Of a stretch of DNA of 64,000 bases, positions 48,047 through 59,287 are shown piece by piece. The notes under the pieces are model-generated. The model was not told the DNA's origin. It saw only the letters and a list, made by a program, of their open reading frames with translations, and did no database searches. Origin of the DNA: Mesorhizobium sp. LSHC420B00 (GTDB lineage: Bacteria > Pseudomonadota > Alphaproteobacteria > Rhizobiales > Rhizobiaceae); assembly GCF_000503055.1 (NCBI RefSeq), contig NZ_AYVY01000005.1, positions 52,525 to 116,524 of the forward strand, read 5' to 3'. The position numbers were made by a program, and so were the translations under genes. Every line of letters starts with the position of its first letter. Position 1 is the stretch's first letter.

Positions 48047-48074
48047 GCCGCCGCGCATCGAGTTGCGCGGCGGC
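48047..48074 (-). terminator. Strong hairpin between oppA and oppB
   Basis: GCCGCCGCGC and GCGCGGCGGC form a perfect 10-bp stem around an 8-nt loop, 12 bases after the oppA stop. On the minus strand it is followed by GCTGGTTTG, not a full T-run. It probably stabilises the oppA mRNA and limits read-through, so the binding protein is made in excess over the permeases. Confidence 0.65.
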
Positions 48075-48086
48075 CTGGCTAAGGGA

Positions 48087-49679
48087 TCAGTCCTTGCTGA
48101 TGAAGCGGGACGGATGGATGTCCATCACATTGTCGTCGAAGCCGTGCAGCTTCGAGGAAACGATGTCGTGGTAGCTGTAGTAGAGAAGCGGGATGTTACC
48201 GACATCGTCGACGAGGATGCGCTCGGCCTTGGCGAGTTCCTTCATGCGCTCTTCGGGCTTGCCGCCGGCGGCGGCGGCCTTGTCCATGGCCTCTTCGTAT
48301 TTCGGGCTGACGTAGCTCGAATAGTTGTTGCCGCTGGCCTTGCGGGTGATGCCAAGGAAGGTTTCCGGATCCTTGTAGTCGGCGATCCACGCGGCACGCG
48401 CCACATCATAGTCGCCCTTCTGCTCAAGGAAGGAGTAGTGGGTCTTGGTATCGGTGTTGAGCAGCGTGACCTCGACGCCAAGCGGCTTCAGCTGTTCCTG
48501 GATGGCGACAGCGGTGTTCTTGTGGTTTTCCGAGGTGTTGTAGCGGATCTGCATCTTCAACGGATGCTCGGGCGTATAGCCGAGCTTCTCCAGGATTTTC
48601 TTGGCTTCATCCTCGCGGTCGATCTGCGGCATGTCAGCGTATTTGGCCAGTGCCGGCGTGTAGCCCTCGATGCCCGGAGGCACCATCGAATAGCCGGGCA
48701 GCATCGAATTCTGCCAGACTTTTTCGGCGAGAAAGTCGCGATCGATCGCCATCGAGATGGCGTTGCGCAGTTCGACATTGTCCCACGGCGCCTTGTCGGT
48801 CTTGATCGCATAATAGTAGGTGCCGAGATATGGCCCGACACGGACCTGGTCGCCGAATTTGGACTTGAGATCGGCGAGCTGTTCCGTCGGCAGGTCACCG
48901 TAACTGTCGAATTCGCCGGCCTCGAAGCGCTTCATCGCAGACGAGCGATCCTCGGTCGGGATGTAGTTGACCACGTCTAACTTGACGCTGGCGGCGTCCC
49001 AGAATTTCGGATTCTTCACCAGCTTGAGATGGTCGTTGGGAATCCACTCCGCCGCTGTAAAGGCCCCGTTGGAGACCAGCTTGCCTGCCTTGATCCAGTC
49101 GGCGCCAAGCTTTTCGATGGACGCCTTGTTAACCGGAAAGGTCGCCTGATGGGTCAGCATCTCCAGGAAGTAAGGCGTTGGCGCCTTGAGGGTGACTTCG
49201 AGGGTATTTGCGTCAATCGCCTTGACGCCCATATCCTCCGGCTTTCCCTTCTTGGTGTTGACTTCCTCGGCACCCTTCACCGGATAGAGCATGGAAGCGT
49301 ATTCGGCAGCGGTGGCCGGATCTTCCAGCCGACGGAACGAATAAACGAAGTCGTCCGCCGTCACCGGGCTGCCATCCGACCAGAGGCCGTCCTTGCGCAG
49401 CTTGAAGGTGTAGACAGTGCCGTCGTCGGACACCGTCCAGCTTTCGGCTGCGCCCGGAATGAGGTTCGTCTTCTGGTCATGCATGACGAGGCCCTGGAAC
49501 AGGTCGCGTATGATATCGGCTTCGTAGACCGTCGAGGTCTTGTGCGGATCGAGCGTCTCCGCTTCGGCGGCGGCTCCGCGGTTGTAGACGGTTTCGGCGA
49601 AAGCCGGCGTGTAGAACGTACCGGCGGCCAAGACCATGGTCGTGGCGAGTACCGTCGCCTTCAGCACATGTTTCAGCAT
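48087..49679 (-). CDS. oppA: Oligopeptide ABC transporter substrate-binding protein
   Basis: A 530-aa periplasmic binding protein of solute-binding family 5. It has a signal peptide (VLKATVLATTMVLAAGTFYT, cut near AFA-E), the N-terminal AEAETLDPHKTSTVYEADII typical of OppA, VKGAEEVNTKKGKPEDMGVK in the middle, and late IADYKDPETFLGITRKASGN. Of the family, it looks like an oligopeptide rather than a nickel or glutathione binder. The ATG at 49679 has AGGGAGAA about 5 bases upstream. It leads the operon oppA-oppB-oppC-ATPase, presumably expressed from the AT-rich upstream region. Confidence 0.93.
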   Translation of the reverse strand: MLKHVLKATVLATTMVLAAGTFYTPAFAETVYNRGAAAEAETLDPHKTSTVYEADIIRDLFQGLVMHDQKTNLIPGAAESWTVSDDGTVYTFKLRKDGLWSDGSPVTADDFVYSFRRLEDPATAAEYASMLYPVKGAEEVNTKKGKPEDMGVKAIDANTLEVTLKAPTPYFLEMLTHQATFPVNKASIEKLGADWIKAGKLVSNGAFTAAEWIPNDHLKLVKNPKFWDAASVKLDVVNYIPTEDRSSAMKRFEAGEFDSYGDLPTEQLADLKSKFGDQVRVGPYLGTYYYAIKTDKAPWDNVELRNAISMAIDRDFLAEKVWQNSMLPGYSMVPPGIEGYTPALAKYADMPQIDREDEAKKILEKLGYTPEHPLKMQIRYNTSENHKNTAVAIQEQLKPLGVEVTLLNTDTKTHYSFLEQKGDYDVARAAWIADYKDPETFLGITRKASGNNYSSYVSPKYEEAMDKAAAAGGKPEERMKELAKAERILVDDVGNIPLLYYSYHDIVSSKLHGFDDNVMDIHPSRFISKD

Positions 49680-50052
49680 GGAGTTCTCCCTAATGACGTC
49701 GCCCTTCAGCTACGTCTCTAAGTGTTGACGCCCCGAAACCGATTGGCTGGTTCCTTTCGAGCGCGCAGCCGGTTCCCTTTCCGGCAGCTGGTGGCCAAAC
49801 AGTAACGTGGAGATTTTTTATTTCAACAGACTCTCGGGGTCACCCAAAGTAAGGGGGCCGGGGCAGCCGCTTTGCGAACCGCCAATCAATGATCGAAAGC
49901 ATGAGTTTGGCTGGGTTTCCTGGCCAGAACGCCGATAATCTGGCTGATCATTTCAGTTTACCGGAATGTATTAATTGGTTCTTAGGCAACCAAGGGTTAC
50001 AAATCCCGATGGGTTCGGCACATCGACCTTTATGGTCCAACGGGCAAGGGCA
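49680..50052. other. Divergent AT-rich intergenic region
   Basis: 373 bases between oppA and the tadE-like gene, with marked AT-richness (about 49800-49830 and 49940-50000). It must hold both promoters. An inverted repeat TTGGTT/AACCAA with a 7-nt spacer lies at 49975-49993, about 60 bases before the tadE start, and could be an operator. No gene is supported. Confidence 0.5.
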
Positions 50053-50532
50053 ATGAACAAGATAGACAGTAATACTGTCACATTAAAGCGTAAAATATTG
50101 CGCCCAATAAGGGCAAATCTACGCAAAATTGGAGAAGAATCCGGAACTTCCGCGGTCGAATTCGCCCTGCTTTCCCCGATCTTTATCCTGCTCGTACTCG
50201 GAATGGTTGCATATGGTATCTATTTTGGTGCAAGCAACTCGTTGCAGCAAATCGCCGCCGATGCCGCCCGTACTGCAATTGCCGGATTGAACCAAACCGA
50301 GCGCCAGGCGCTGGTGGCGGGTTTCGTCAAAAACAATGCCAGTGGATACCCGTTCGTCGATTCCGGCAAGCTGACCTATCAGGCGACGGACAGCACGGCC
50401 GACGGAAATCAGTTCGTCGTGTCGATCCAGTACGATGCCAGCAACCTGCCGATCTGGAACCTGTTGCCCAGCCTTGCGATGCCGCAAACCACGATCTCGC
50501 GCAGGTCTACCATCAGGATTGGAGGCATTTGA
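50053..50532 (+). CDS. TadE-like pilus assembly protein
   Basis: A 159-aa protein with a basic cytosolic N-terminus, then EESGTSAVEFALLSPIFILL, which is the TadE pseudopilin-like motif (Glu at the start of a membrane helix), and a periplasmic C-terminal part with a Q/S-rich region. TadE-family minor pseudopilins belong to Flp/Tad pili. The ATG at 50053 has AAGGG upstream. One base separates its stop from the next gene. No tad secretion ATPase or CpaB-type gene is present nearby, so the pair is an orphan here. Confidence 0.88.
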   Translation: MNKIDSNTVTLKRKILRPIRANLRKIGEESGTSAVEFALLSPIFILLVLGMVAYGIYFGASNSLQQIAADAARTAIAGLNQTERQALVAGFVKNNASGYPFVDSGKLTYQATDSTADGNQFVVSIQYDASNLPIWNLLPSLAMPQTTISRRSTIRIGGI

Positions 50533-50533
50533 A

Positions 50534-52318
50534 ATGTCGCAGTTCTTGCTGAGGGGCATCGGGCGGATCGCTCGCTCCATCGTTGGCGACAAGAAGGCGA
50601 ACTTTGCCGTCATGACTGCGCTGATAGCGCCATTCGCGCTGGGGCTGGCGGCCTTCGCTGTCGACGAAGGTTCGATCTACACGGAGCGCAGGGAAGCCCA
50701 GGCGATGACCGATCTGGCGGCGATCACCGCGGCGTCGAACATCAACAATATGGAAGCCGCGGCGGTAACCACGCTCAGTGACAACCGAATGCCCGGCATC
50801 ATTGTTCAAAAGCCGGGTGAGACAATCGTTCCCACGGTTGGGAAAACCGTCGTGTCCGTCACCGGCGGCCGATACTCAGCGGCGTCCTCGGTCGGGGTCG
50901 ACAAGCGCTTCGAAGCCGGTAAAACGCCTTACAACGCCGTTCGCGTCACTCTACACAAAATCCCCGCCCGGTATTTCGCCAGTTCGCTCATCCCTACTCC
51001 GGTTGTCGGCACCGAAGCCATTGCCAGCATGACGCCGCAAGCGATGTTCTCGGTTGGATCAAGGCTTCTCAGCGTCAACGGCGGCATCCTCAACGCGCTT
51101 CTCAGTAAGCTGCTGGGCGGAAACATCTCGCTCAGCGTCATGGACTACAACGCGCTGATTTCGGCCGACGTCAACGTGCTTTCGTTCGTCGATGCCCTTG
51201 CGGTGCAGTTGCAACTGACCGGCGTCAGCTATTCCGAAGTGCTGGCCTCGAAAGCGACGGTAGGCCAGATCGCGACCGCCATGGCCAATGCTTCGGGGAC
51301 GGGCAGCGCCAGCAAACTTGTCCTACAGACAATCGCGTCGAGGGCTACCAACACGGCCAAGATACCGCTCAATCATCTTGTCGACCTTGGTTCGATCGGC
51401 AAGCTCGGCCTCGGACAAAAGTCTCCAGGCTTTTCCGTCGACGCAAGCGCGATGGGCATGCTGGGTGCCGCCGCCTCGCTGGCCAATGGCTCAAACCAGG
51501 TCCAGGTCGATCTCGGCGCCACTATTCCGGGACTTACCTCCACCACGCTCGCCGTCGCCATCGGTGAACCGATGCAATATTCACCCTGGCTGGCCGTCGG
51601 GGAAAAAGGCACCGTGGTGCGCACTGCGCAGACACGAATCAAGCTGGTCACCACAGTCGGCATCGGCAATTCCAATCTCGGCGGCGGCATCAGTCTGCTG
51701 TCCGTCAACCTGCCTCTGCATGTCGAAGTCGCCTATGCGGAAGCCAAACTAACCGACATCAGCTGCCCGACGGGCCGGCCGGATAGCATCAAGGTCTCGA
51801 TCGCCGCGCAGCCTGGCGTGGCCTCGCTGCACCTTGCCGCCAGCGACGCCGACAACAACCCATCGGCCTTCGCCGATTTCAGCAATCCGCAATCGTTCTC
51901 CGATGCCACGATTGCACAGGTAAGCGTGAAGCTCCTGCTGCTCACCCTCAATCTGCTCGATGTGAAGGGTTCTTCAGCACTTGCGATCACCAACAACGAT
52001 CCGACCACATTGACGTTCGACAGCACCGATATCGCCAACAAGACGATAAAGACGGTTTCGACGAAGAACCTGACGCAATCGCTCACCACGTCACTGGTCA
52101 GCGGGCTGTCGCTCTCGGTCAATGCGCTGGGCCTCGGGCTGGACGTGACGGCTCTGCTCGGAACGGTGAAGCCGGCGGTGGTAACGGTTCTGAACGGCGT
52201 GACGGCGCCTGTCGACGCACTGGTTTATAACGTTCTTGCAGCGCTTGGCGTGCATGTCGGCGAGGCCGATGTCCGGGTTGTCGGCGCGACTTGCGGGCGC
52301 TCCGTACTCGTTCAATGA
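50534..52318 (+). CDS. TadG-like pilus assembly protein
   Basis: A 594-aa protein with an N-terminal TadG/TadE-type segment (KANFAVMTALIAPFALGLAA, then VDEGSIYTERREAQAMTDLA) as in the DUF2134 TadG-like family, then a long Ser/Thr/Ala/Leu/Val-rich periplasmic region with many beta-prone repeats (VLSFVDALAVQLQLTGVSYS, GATIPGLTSTTLAVAIGEPM). A von Willebrand A domain, common in TadG, is not apparent. ATG at 50534 is followed closely by the motif, and the stop of tadE is 1 base upstream. Membrane-tethered periplasmic protein; role outside a Tad pilus is unknown. Confidence 0.82.
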   Translation: MSQFLLRGIGRIARSIVGDKKANFAVMTALIAPFALGLAAFAVDEGSIYTERREAQAMTDLAAITAASNINNMEAAAVTTLSDNRMPGIIVQKPGETIVPTVGKTVVSVTGGRYSAASSVGVDKRFEAGKTPYNAVRVTLHKIPARYFASSLIPTPVVGTEAIASMTPQAMFSVGSRLLSVNGGILNALLSKLLGGNISLSVMDYNALISADVNVLSFVDALAVQLQLTGVSYSEVLASKATVGQIATAMANASGTGSASKLVLQTIASRATNTAKIPLNHLVDLGSIGKLGLGQKSPGFSVDASAMGMLGAAASLANGSNQVQVDLGATIPGLTSTTLAVAIGEPMQYSPWLAVGEKGTVVRTAQTRIKLVTTVGIGNSNLGGGISLLSVNLPLHVEVAYAEAKLTDISCPTGRPDSIKVSIAAQPGVASLHLAASDADNNPSAFADFSNPQSFSDATIAQVSVKLLLLTLNLLDVKGSSALAITNNDPTTLTFDSTDIANKTIKTVSTKNLTQSLTTSLVSGLSLSVNALGLGLDVTALLGTVKPAVVTVLNGVTAPVDALVYNVLAALGVHVGEADVRVVGATCGRSVLVQ

Positions 52319-52331
52319 GATCAAATAGAGA

Positions 52332-53960
52332 TCAGCCGATCCGGCCGAGAAAGCAGCCGAGCGGCGGCAGGGATAGAGCTCCTTCCTGCAAGACGCCGGT
52401 AGTACTGCCAAGATCTATCGGCTCTATCACATCCAGATCCGGCGGCGATTGCCAGCCGGCCGGCTCATCGGCAAAATTGAAGACGCAGAGCAGCTTTTCG
52501 TCACCGCCTTCGCGAATGAAGGCAAGGACGTCGCCCTCAGCATCGAGAAACCGGATCGAGCCTCGAACCAGCGCCGGATGCTGCTTGCGCAAGGCCAGCA
52601 TCGCCCGGTAGCTCGCCAGGACGGAGGTTTGCTCGCCGTCCTGGACATCGACCGCGCGGGCGCGATGGTTTGCCGGGACCGGAAGCCACGGCTTGCCGGT
52701 TGAAAAGCCGGCATTATCGGCGCCAGCCTCCCAGACCATCGGCGTGCGGCACCCATCCCGCCCCTTGATCTCCGGCCAGAAGCGGATGCCGAAAGGATCG
52801 CGCAAATCCTCGAACGCCAGCTCGGCCTCCTCCAGCCCGAGCTCCTCGCCCTGATAGAGGCAGATCGACCCGCGCAGGCAAGAAAGCAGCACGATTGAGA
52901 ATTTCGCCACCCTGTCCGGATCGCCGCCCGGCCTTGTCCAGCGGCTGACATGGCGCACGACATCGTGGTTGGAGAATGCCCAGCAAACCCAGCCGTCGAA
53001 CACCGTACTCTCGAAGGCCTCGACACAACCGCGCACATGCGCCGCGGAGAATTGCGGGCCAAGCAGGTCGAACGTGTAGGACATTTGGAGCTTGTCGCCG
53101 CCGCCCGTGTAGGCGGCAAGCGTCTGCAACGAACGGCTTTCGTCACCAATCTCGCCGACCGCGGCGCGGCCTTCGTACTCGTCAAGCAACGCCCGGAAGC
53201 GCCTGAGAAAAGCAAGGTTTTCCGGCTGCGTCTTGTCGAACAGATGCTCCTGGTAAAAATAGGGGCTGGTTGCCGTATTGGTGCCGGCGACGCTTTCCGC
53301 CAAAGGCGGGTTGCTGCGGAGCCAGCGGTCGTGGACGTAATAGTTGACCGTATCCAGCCGGAAACCGTCGACGCCACGCTCGAGCCAGAACCGCACCGTT
53401 TCCAGCAAGGCGTCCTGCACCTGCGGATTGTGGAAATTCAGGTCCGGCTGCGAGGCGAGGAAATTATGCAGGTAATATTGCCTGCGCGTTGCGTCCCATT
53501 CCCAGGCGGGGCCGCCGAAAAGCGACAGCCAGTTGTTGGGCGCGGTGCCGTCGGGCTTCGCATCGGCCCAGACGTACCAGTCGGCCTTGGCGTTATCGCG
53601 GCTCGTTCGGCTTTCGACGAACCATTCGTGCCGATCCGACGAATGTGACAAGACCTGGTCGATGATCACTTTCAGGCCGAGCCGGTGCGCCTCTGCAATC
53701 AGCGCGTCGAAATCCTCTGATGTGCCGAACATCGGATCGACGGCGCAGTAATCCGATACGTCGTAGCCCATGTCGGCCATTGGCGACTTGAAGAAAGGCG
53801 ACAGCCAAACGGCGTCGACACCGAGCGATGCGACATGGGCAAGCCTCGAGGTGATGCCGAGGAGATCGCCGCTACCGTCGCCTGTCGTGTCCTGGAAGGA
53901 GCGCGGGTAGATCTGGTAGATGACGCAGCCGCGCCACCATTCGGCATTGTCACCCATCAT
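52332..53960 (-). CDS. GH13 family alpha-glucosidase/amylase
   Basis: A 542-aa GH13 enzyme acting on alpha-glucans or their oligosaccharides. Conserved regions: RGCVIYQIYPRSFQDTTGDG, VKVIIDQVLSHSSDRH-like block (LKVIIDQVLSHSS), the nucleophile in RGVDGFRLDTVNYY, the acid/base in AAVGEIGDESRSL, and the third carboxylate in WAFSNHDVVRHVSRW. QGEELGLEEAELAFEDLRDP is typical of oligo-1,6-glucosidase/alpha-glucosidase relatives. It overlaps glgX by 11 bases, and its ATG at 53960 has GGGAG upstream. It is the last gene of the glycogen operon. Confidence 0.9.
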   Translation of the reverse strand: MMGDNAEWWRGCVIYQIYPRSFQDTTGDGSGDLLGITSRLAHVASLGVDAVWLSPFFKSPMADMGYDVSDYCAVDPMFGTSEDFDALIAEAHRLGLKVIIDQVLSHSSDRHEWFVESRTSRDNAKADWYVWADAKPDGTAPNNWLSLFGGPAWEWDATRRQYYLHNFLASQPDLNFHNPQVQDALLETVRFWLERGVDGFRLDTVNYYVHDRWLRSNPPLAESVAGTNTATSPYFYQEHLFDKTQPENLAFLRRFRALLDEYEGRAAVGEIGDESRSLQTLAAYTGGGDKLQMSYTFDLLGPQFSAAHVRGCVEAFESTVFDGWVCWAFSNHDVVRHVSRWTRPGGDPDRVAKFSIVLLSCLRGSICLYQGEELGLEEAELAFEDLRDPFGIRFWPEIKGRDGCRTPMVWEAGADNAGFSTGKPWLPVPANHRARAVDVQDGEQTSVLASYRAMLALRKQHPALVRGSIRFLDAEGDVLAFIREGGDEKLLCVFNFADEPAGWQSPPDLDVIEPIDLGSTTGVLQEGALSLPPLGCFLGRIG

Positions 53961-55953
53961 GGCTCTCCCCTGCGCCCGCCTGCGCGGCCCTGCTTTCGAT
54001 CATGAATATGACCGTTCGCCCCAAAACCGGCCGTGAGATATCGCCACTATCCGTTTCGATGGCTGGGCACCAATGAAAACCCGCCCGTTCCGGCAGCGTG
54101 AACATGCAGGCCCGACGGTCACCATTGATGATCACGGCAAGGCGACCGTCCTCATCGCCGAGAACCATGACCAGCCGATGCCGCCTAGGATCGTGCCAGG
54201 CTGCTTCGTCGAGCGGCACGCCGGTTTCGCTCAGCCAGACGACGTCAGCTATTTCCGAGCCGGCCGCAGGCTCGCCGGTGAGAAAGCTTGCGTCCAAAAG
54301 CGCCGGCGCGGCACGCCGCATCTTGGCGAGCAGAGCCGTGTACCGCTCCAGCGCCCGGTCGCGCCCGGCCCAGTCGAGCCAGGTGATGTCATTGTCCTGC
54401 GCGTAGGCGTTGTTGTTGCCGCGCTGCGTGCGGCCGAATTCGTCGCCGGCCGTCAGCATGATCGTGCCGCGCGAGGCAAAGAGCGTCGCCAGCAGTGCGC
54501 GTTGGTCATCGAAACGGGCCGTAACGATTGACTGGTCGTCGGTCTGGCCCTCGACGCCATTGTTCCAGGACAGGTTGTCGTCGTGGCCGTCGCGGTTCTG
54601 TTCGCCATTGGCCTCGTTGTGCTTGTGTTCATAGGCAACGATGTCGGCCAGTGTCATCCCGTCATGTGCGGCGATGAAATTGATGCTGCGGACCGTTGCC
54701 TGGCCTGGTTTGGCAAAGACATCGGACGACCCCGCAAGCCGCGTCGCCAGCGCACCGATCATGCCGCCGTCGCCGCGCCAGAAGCGGCGGATATCATCAC
54801 GGTATTTGTCGTTCCATTCGAGGAAGGGCGGCGGAAAATTGCCGAGCTGATAGCCATCCGGTCCGATGTCCCAGGGCTCAGCGACCAGCACACGGTCGGC
54901 AAGAACTGGGTCGTTGCGAATGGCGTTCAGCAGCGGCGCATCGGCGTCGAAAACGCCGTCGACGCGGCCAAGGATCGGCGCCAGGTCAAAGCGGAACCCG
55001 TCGACACCGGCGTGCTGGACAAAGTGGCGAAGCGTGTCGAGGACCATTTCCCGGACGACCGGATGATCGCAGGCAACCATATTGCCGGTTCCGGTGTCAT
55101 TGACCAGAGCGCCGTCGGCCTCGTGCCGGTAGTAGGCGCGGTTGTCGAGCCCGCGCAGCGACAATGTCGGGCCGAGCCGGTCGCTTTCGCCGGTGTGGTT
55201 GAACACCAGGTCGAGAATGGTACCGATGCCAGCCTCGCGCAGCGCGGCGACCGTTTCGCGCAGCTCAGCCAGACCGCCGGGCGCCAGTCGCGGATCCAGC
55301 GCCATGAAGGTCACGGGATTGTAGCCCCAGGCGTTGCCCAGCCCGAGCGGCGGCAAATGCCGTTCGTCGATCGATGCAGTCACCGGCATCAACTCCACGG
55401 CTGCAACGCCGAGTTTTTGCAGATGCTCGACAACAAGAGGATGAGCGAGGGCTGCAATGGTGCCGCGTTGCTTCTCGGGAATGTCGGGATGCAGCTTTGT
55501 GAAGGCGCGCACCTGCACCTCGTAGATGAGGCCGCCGGGCCTAAACAGAGGCGGCAAGGCGGGCAAGGGTTCCGGCAAGGCGCCGGCAATGGCCTTCGGC
55601 ATCAGCGACGCCGTGTCGCCCCCCTCGCCCTGGCGTGCGGCGAGCCGGCCGTCATAGGCATAGGGTCTGTCGATCTCGACGGCATAGGGATCGGCCAGCA
55701 GCTTGTCGGGATCGAACCAGAGCCCCTGTTCCGGCGCGTAGTCGCCATCGGCGCGGAACCCGTATCGGGTGCCGGCGGCGAGACCGGCAACAAAAAGCGT
55801 ATGCACGCCGTCGCCCTCGGGCTGCAGTTCAAGCCGGTCGATCTCGCGCCTTCCTCGCTCGTCGAAAATCGAGACCCAGATGCGCCGAGCCGACGAGGAC
55901 CATACGGCGAAGCGAATGCCTTCTTTGGTGATGGTTGCGCCGAGTTGGCTCAC
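53950..55953 (-). CDS. glgX: Glycogen debranching enzyme GlgX
   Basis: A 667-aa isoamylase-type GH13 enzyme that cuts alpha-1,6 branches from glycogen trimmed by phosphorylase. It has an N-terminal carbohydrate-binding domain (CBM48; VWSSSARRIWVSIFDERGRR and GTRYGFRADGDYAPEQGLWF), then the catalytic blocks DLVFNHTGESDRLGP, VDGFRFDLAPILGR, VAEPWDIGPDGYQLGNFP and NFIAAHDGMTLADIVAYEHK. It is of normal length for GlgX. A 253-base gap with a repeat element separates it from pgm, so it may have its own promoter. Confidence 0.94.
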   Translation of the reverse strand: MSQLGATITKEGIRFAVWSSSARRIWVSIFDERGRREIDRLELQPEGDGVHTLFVAGLAAGTRYGFRADGDYAPEQGLWFDPDKLLADPYAVEIDRPYAYDGRLAARQGEGGDTASLMPKAIAGALPEPLPALPPLFRPGGLIYEVQVRAFTKLHPDIPEKQRGTIAALAHPLVVEHLQKLGVAAVELMPVTASIDERHLPPLGLGNAWGYNPVTFMALDPRLAPGGLAELRETVAALREAGIGTILDLVFNHTGESDRLGPTLSLRGLDNRAYYRHEADGALVNDTGTGNMVACDHPVVREMVLDTLRHFVQHAGVDGFRFDLAPILGRVDGVFDADAPLLNAIRNDPVLADRVLVAEPWDIGPDGYQLGNFPPPFLEWNDKYRDDIRRFWRGDGGMIGALATRLAGSSDVFAKPGQATVRSINFIAAHDGMTLADIVAYEHKHNEANGEQNRDGHDDNLSWNNGVEGQTDDQSIVTARFDDQRALLATLFASRGTIMLTAGDEFGRTQRGNNNAYAQDNDITWLDWAGRDRALERYTALLAKMRRAAPALLDASFLTGEPAAGSEIADVVWLSETGVPLDEAAWHDPRRHRLVMVLGDEDGRLAVIINGDRRACMFTLPERAGFHWCPAIETDSGDISRPVLGRTVIFMIESRAAQAGAGESHDG

Positions 55954-56008
55954 GCGCGCTCACAGCAGCAGGTCGTAGACAGTTTGAGGCGTTGCCAGGT
56001 TAGCTCCC

Positions 56009-56186
56009 CCTTCTCCCCTTGTGGGAGAAGGTGTCGCCGAAGGCGACGGATGAGGGGTGCTCCAGCTTGGCGCGGACGGCATTCCTTCCAACACCCCTCA
56101 TCCGTCTCGGCGCTTCGCGCCGATCCACCGCCCGGGGGCGAGCCACGGGTCTCGCCCCGTCCTTCGGACCCCACAAGGGGAGAAGG
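56009..56186. repeat. Intergenic palindromic (RIME-like) element
   Basis: A 178-bp element between pgm and glgX. Terminal inverted repeats of 17 bp: CCTTCTCCCCTTGTGGG at 56009-56025 and its reverse complement at 56170-56186. Inside is a second perfect 15-bp inverted repeat, GACGGATGAGGGGTG at 56045-56059 and CACCCCTCATCCGTC at 56092-56106, plus small hairpins (GTCGCC/GGCGAC and GGCGC/GCGCC). This is the style of the mosaic elements spread through rhizobial genomes. It codes for nothing evident. Confidence 0.85.
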
Positions 56187-56206
56187 AAAGGCGCGCCGCT
56201 CCAAGC

Positions 56207-57838
<1,632 letters not shown>

Positions 57839-59284
57839 TCAGGCAGCCCTTTTCGAAAGCAACAAGCGATAGAGTTGGACATATTTTTCGGCGCTTTTGT
57901 CCCACGACACGTCGGCCTTCATGCCTTGCCGCTGCATCGACGCCCACACCGCGGGATTGGCATGCGCTTCGACAAGGCGGCGGATGGCGTGCAGCAGGGC
58001 GCCAGCAATGGGGGGCGCAAACTGGAAGCCGGTCGCCACGCCGGCAGAGATGGCGGCTTCGTTGGCATCGATAACCGTGTCGGCAAGGCCGCCGGTACGC
58101 GCGACGACCGGCACGCAGCCATAGCGCAGGCCGTAAAGCTGCGTCAGCCCGCAAGGTTCGAAGCGCGACGGGATAATGATGGCGTCGCAGCCGCCCTGCA
58201 TGGTGTGGGAGAGCCCCTCGTCATAGCCGACGACGACGCCAATGCGACCACGATGGCGGGCTGCGGCGGCAAGCAACGCGCCTTCGAGCCCGGCGTCGCC
58301 AGACCCAAGGATTGCCAGCCGTGCACCTGCCGCGACGATACCGTCGACGGCGGCCGCCAATATGTCCATGCCCTTTTGCCAGGTCAGCCGGCTGACAACG
58401 CAGACGATCGGGCTGTCATCGCGATCGAGGCTGAAACGGTCCTCGACCGCGGCCTTGTTGGGCATTCGCGCCTTAAGCGTCTTTGCCGTGTAGTTGGAGA
58501 CCAGATGCGTGTCGGTTTCCGGGTTCCAGATCTCGGTATCGATGCCGTTGACGATGCCATGGAGATCGACGGAGCGCATGTTGATCAGGCCGTCGAGGCC
58601 CATGCCGAATTCGGGCAAGCGGATTTCCTGCGCATAGGTCGGGCTGACCGTGGTGATCGCCCAGGCGGCCTGCAGGCCGGCCTTGAGGAAGCCGACGCCG
58701 CCATAATATTCGACGCCGTCGAGCGCCATCGCCGCCGCCGGCAGGCCAAGCTCGCCAAAGATGCCGGCGCCGAACTGGCCCTGGAAGGCGAGGTTATGGA
58801 CGGTGATCATCGACGGCGTGCCGACCGCCTTGCCGTAGCGCATATAGGCGAGCGTCATTGCCGACTGCCAGTCATGGGCATGGACGATATCGGGCAGGTA
58901 GCCGGAGATGGCGCCGGCAGCAATATCACCGCCGACCTGGCTCAAGGCCGCGAACCGCCGCCAATTGTCCGGCCAGTCGGCGCCGGTCGCGTTGCCGTAC
59001 GGGCCGCCGGGACGGTCGAAAAGATGCGGCGCGTCAAGCACGAACAGGTCGAGCCCGGCGATCTGGACGGCATGCACCGAAGCCTTGCCACCCTGCAGCA
59101 ATGGATATTGCTGAACCGCCTTCTTTTTCCTGAAGGCGCCCATCACCTGAGGATAGCCGGGGACGAGCGTGCGCATGGTGACGCCGTTGCCGGCCAATGC
59201 CACGGGCAAGGCGCCAGTCACGTCGGCGAGCCCTCCGGTTTTGACCAGCGGAAAGATCTCGGGCGCCACCGACAGAACCTGCAT
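57839..59284 (-). CDS. glgA: Glycogen synthase
   Basis: A 481-aa GT5 ADP-glucose:glucan glucosyltransferase. It has the N-terminal [20 protein letters not shown] that binds ADP-glucose, [20 protein letters not shown] and [14 protein letters not shown] in the first Rossmann domain, and the C-terminal [20 protein letters not shown] with the Glu/Phe pair of the family. It begins [15 protein letters not shown] as expected. It is 3 bases downstream of glgC and 3 bases upstream of pgm, so the three form one transcript. Confidence 0.96.
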   Translation of the reverse strand: MQVLSVAPEIFPLVKTGGLADVTGALPVALAGNGVTMRTLVPGYPQVMGAFRKKKAVQQYPLLQGGKASVHAVQIAGLDLFVLDAPHLFDRPGGPYGNATGADWPDNWRRFAALSQVGGDIAAGAISGYLPDIVHAHDWQSAMTLAYMRYGKAVGTPSMITVHNLAFQGQFGAGIFGELGLPAAAMALDGVEYYGGVGFLKAGLQAAWAITTVSPTYAQEIRLPEFGMGLDGLINMRSVDLHGIVNGIDTEIWNPETDTHLVSNYTAKTLKARMPNKAAVEDRFSLDRDDSPIVCVVSRLTWQKGMDILAAAVDGIVAAGARLAILGSGDAGLEGALLAAAARHRGRIGVVVGYDEGLSHTMQGGCDAIIIPSRFEPCGLTQLYGLRYGCVPVVARTGGLADTVIDANEAAISAGVATGFQFAPPIAGALLHAIRRLVEAHANPAVWASMQRQGMKADVSWDKSAEKYVQLYRLLLSKRAA

Positions 59285-59287
59285 GCA

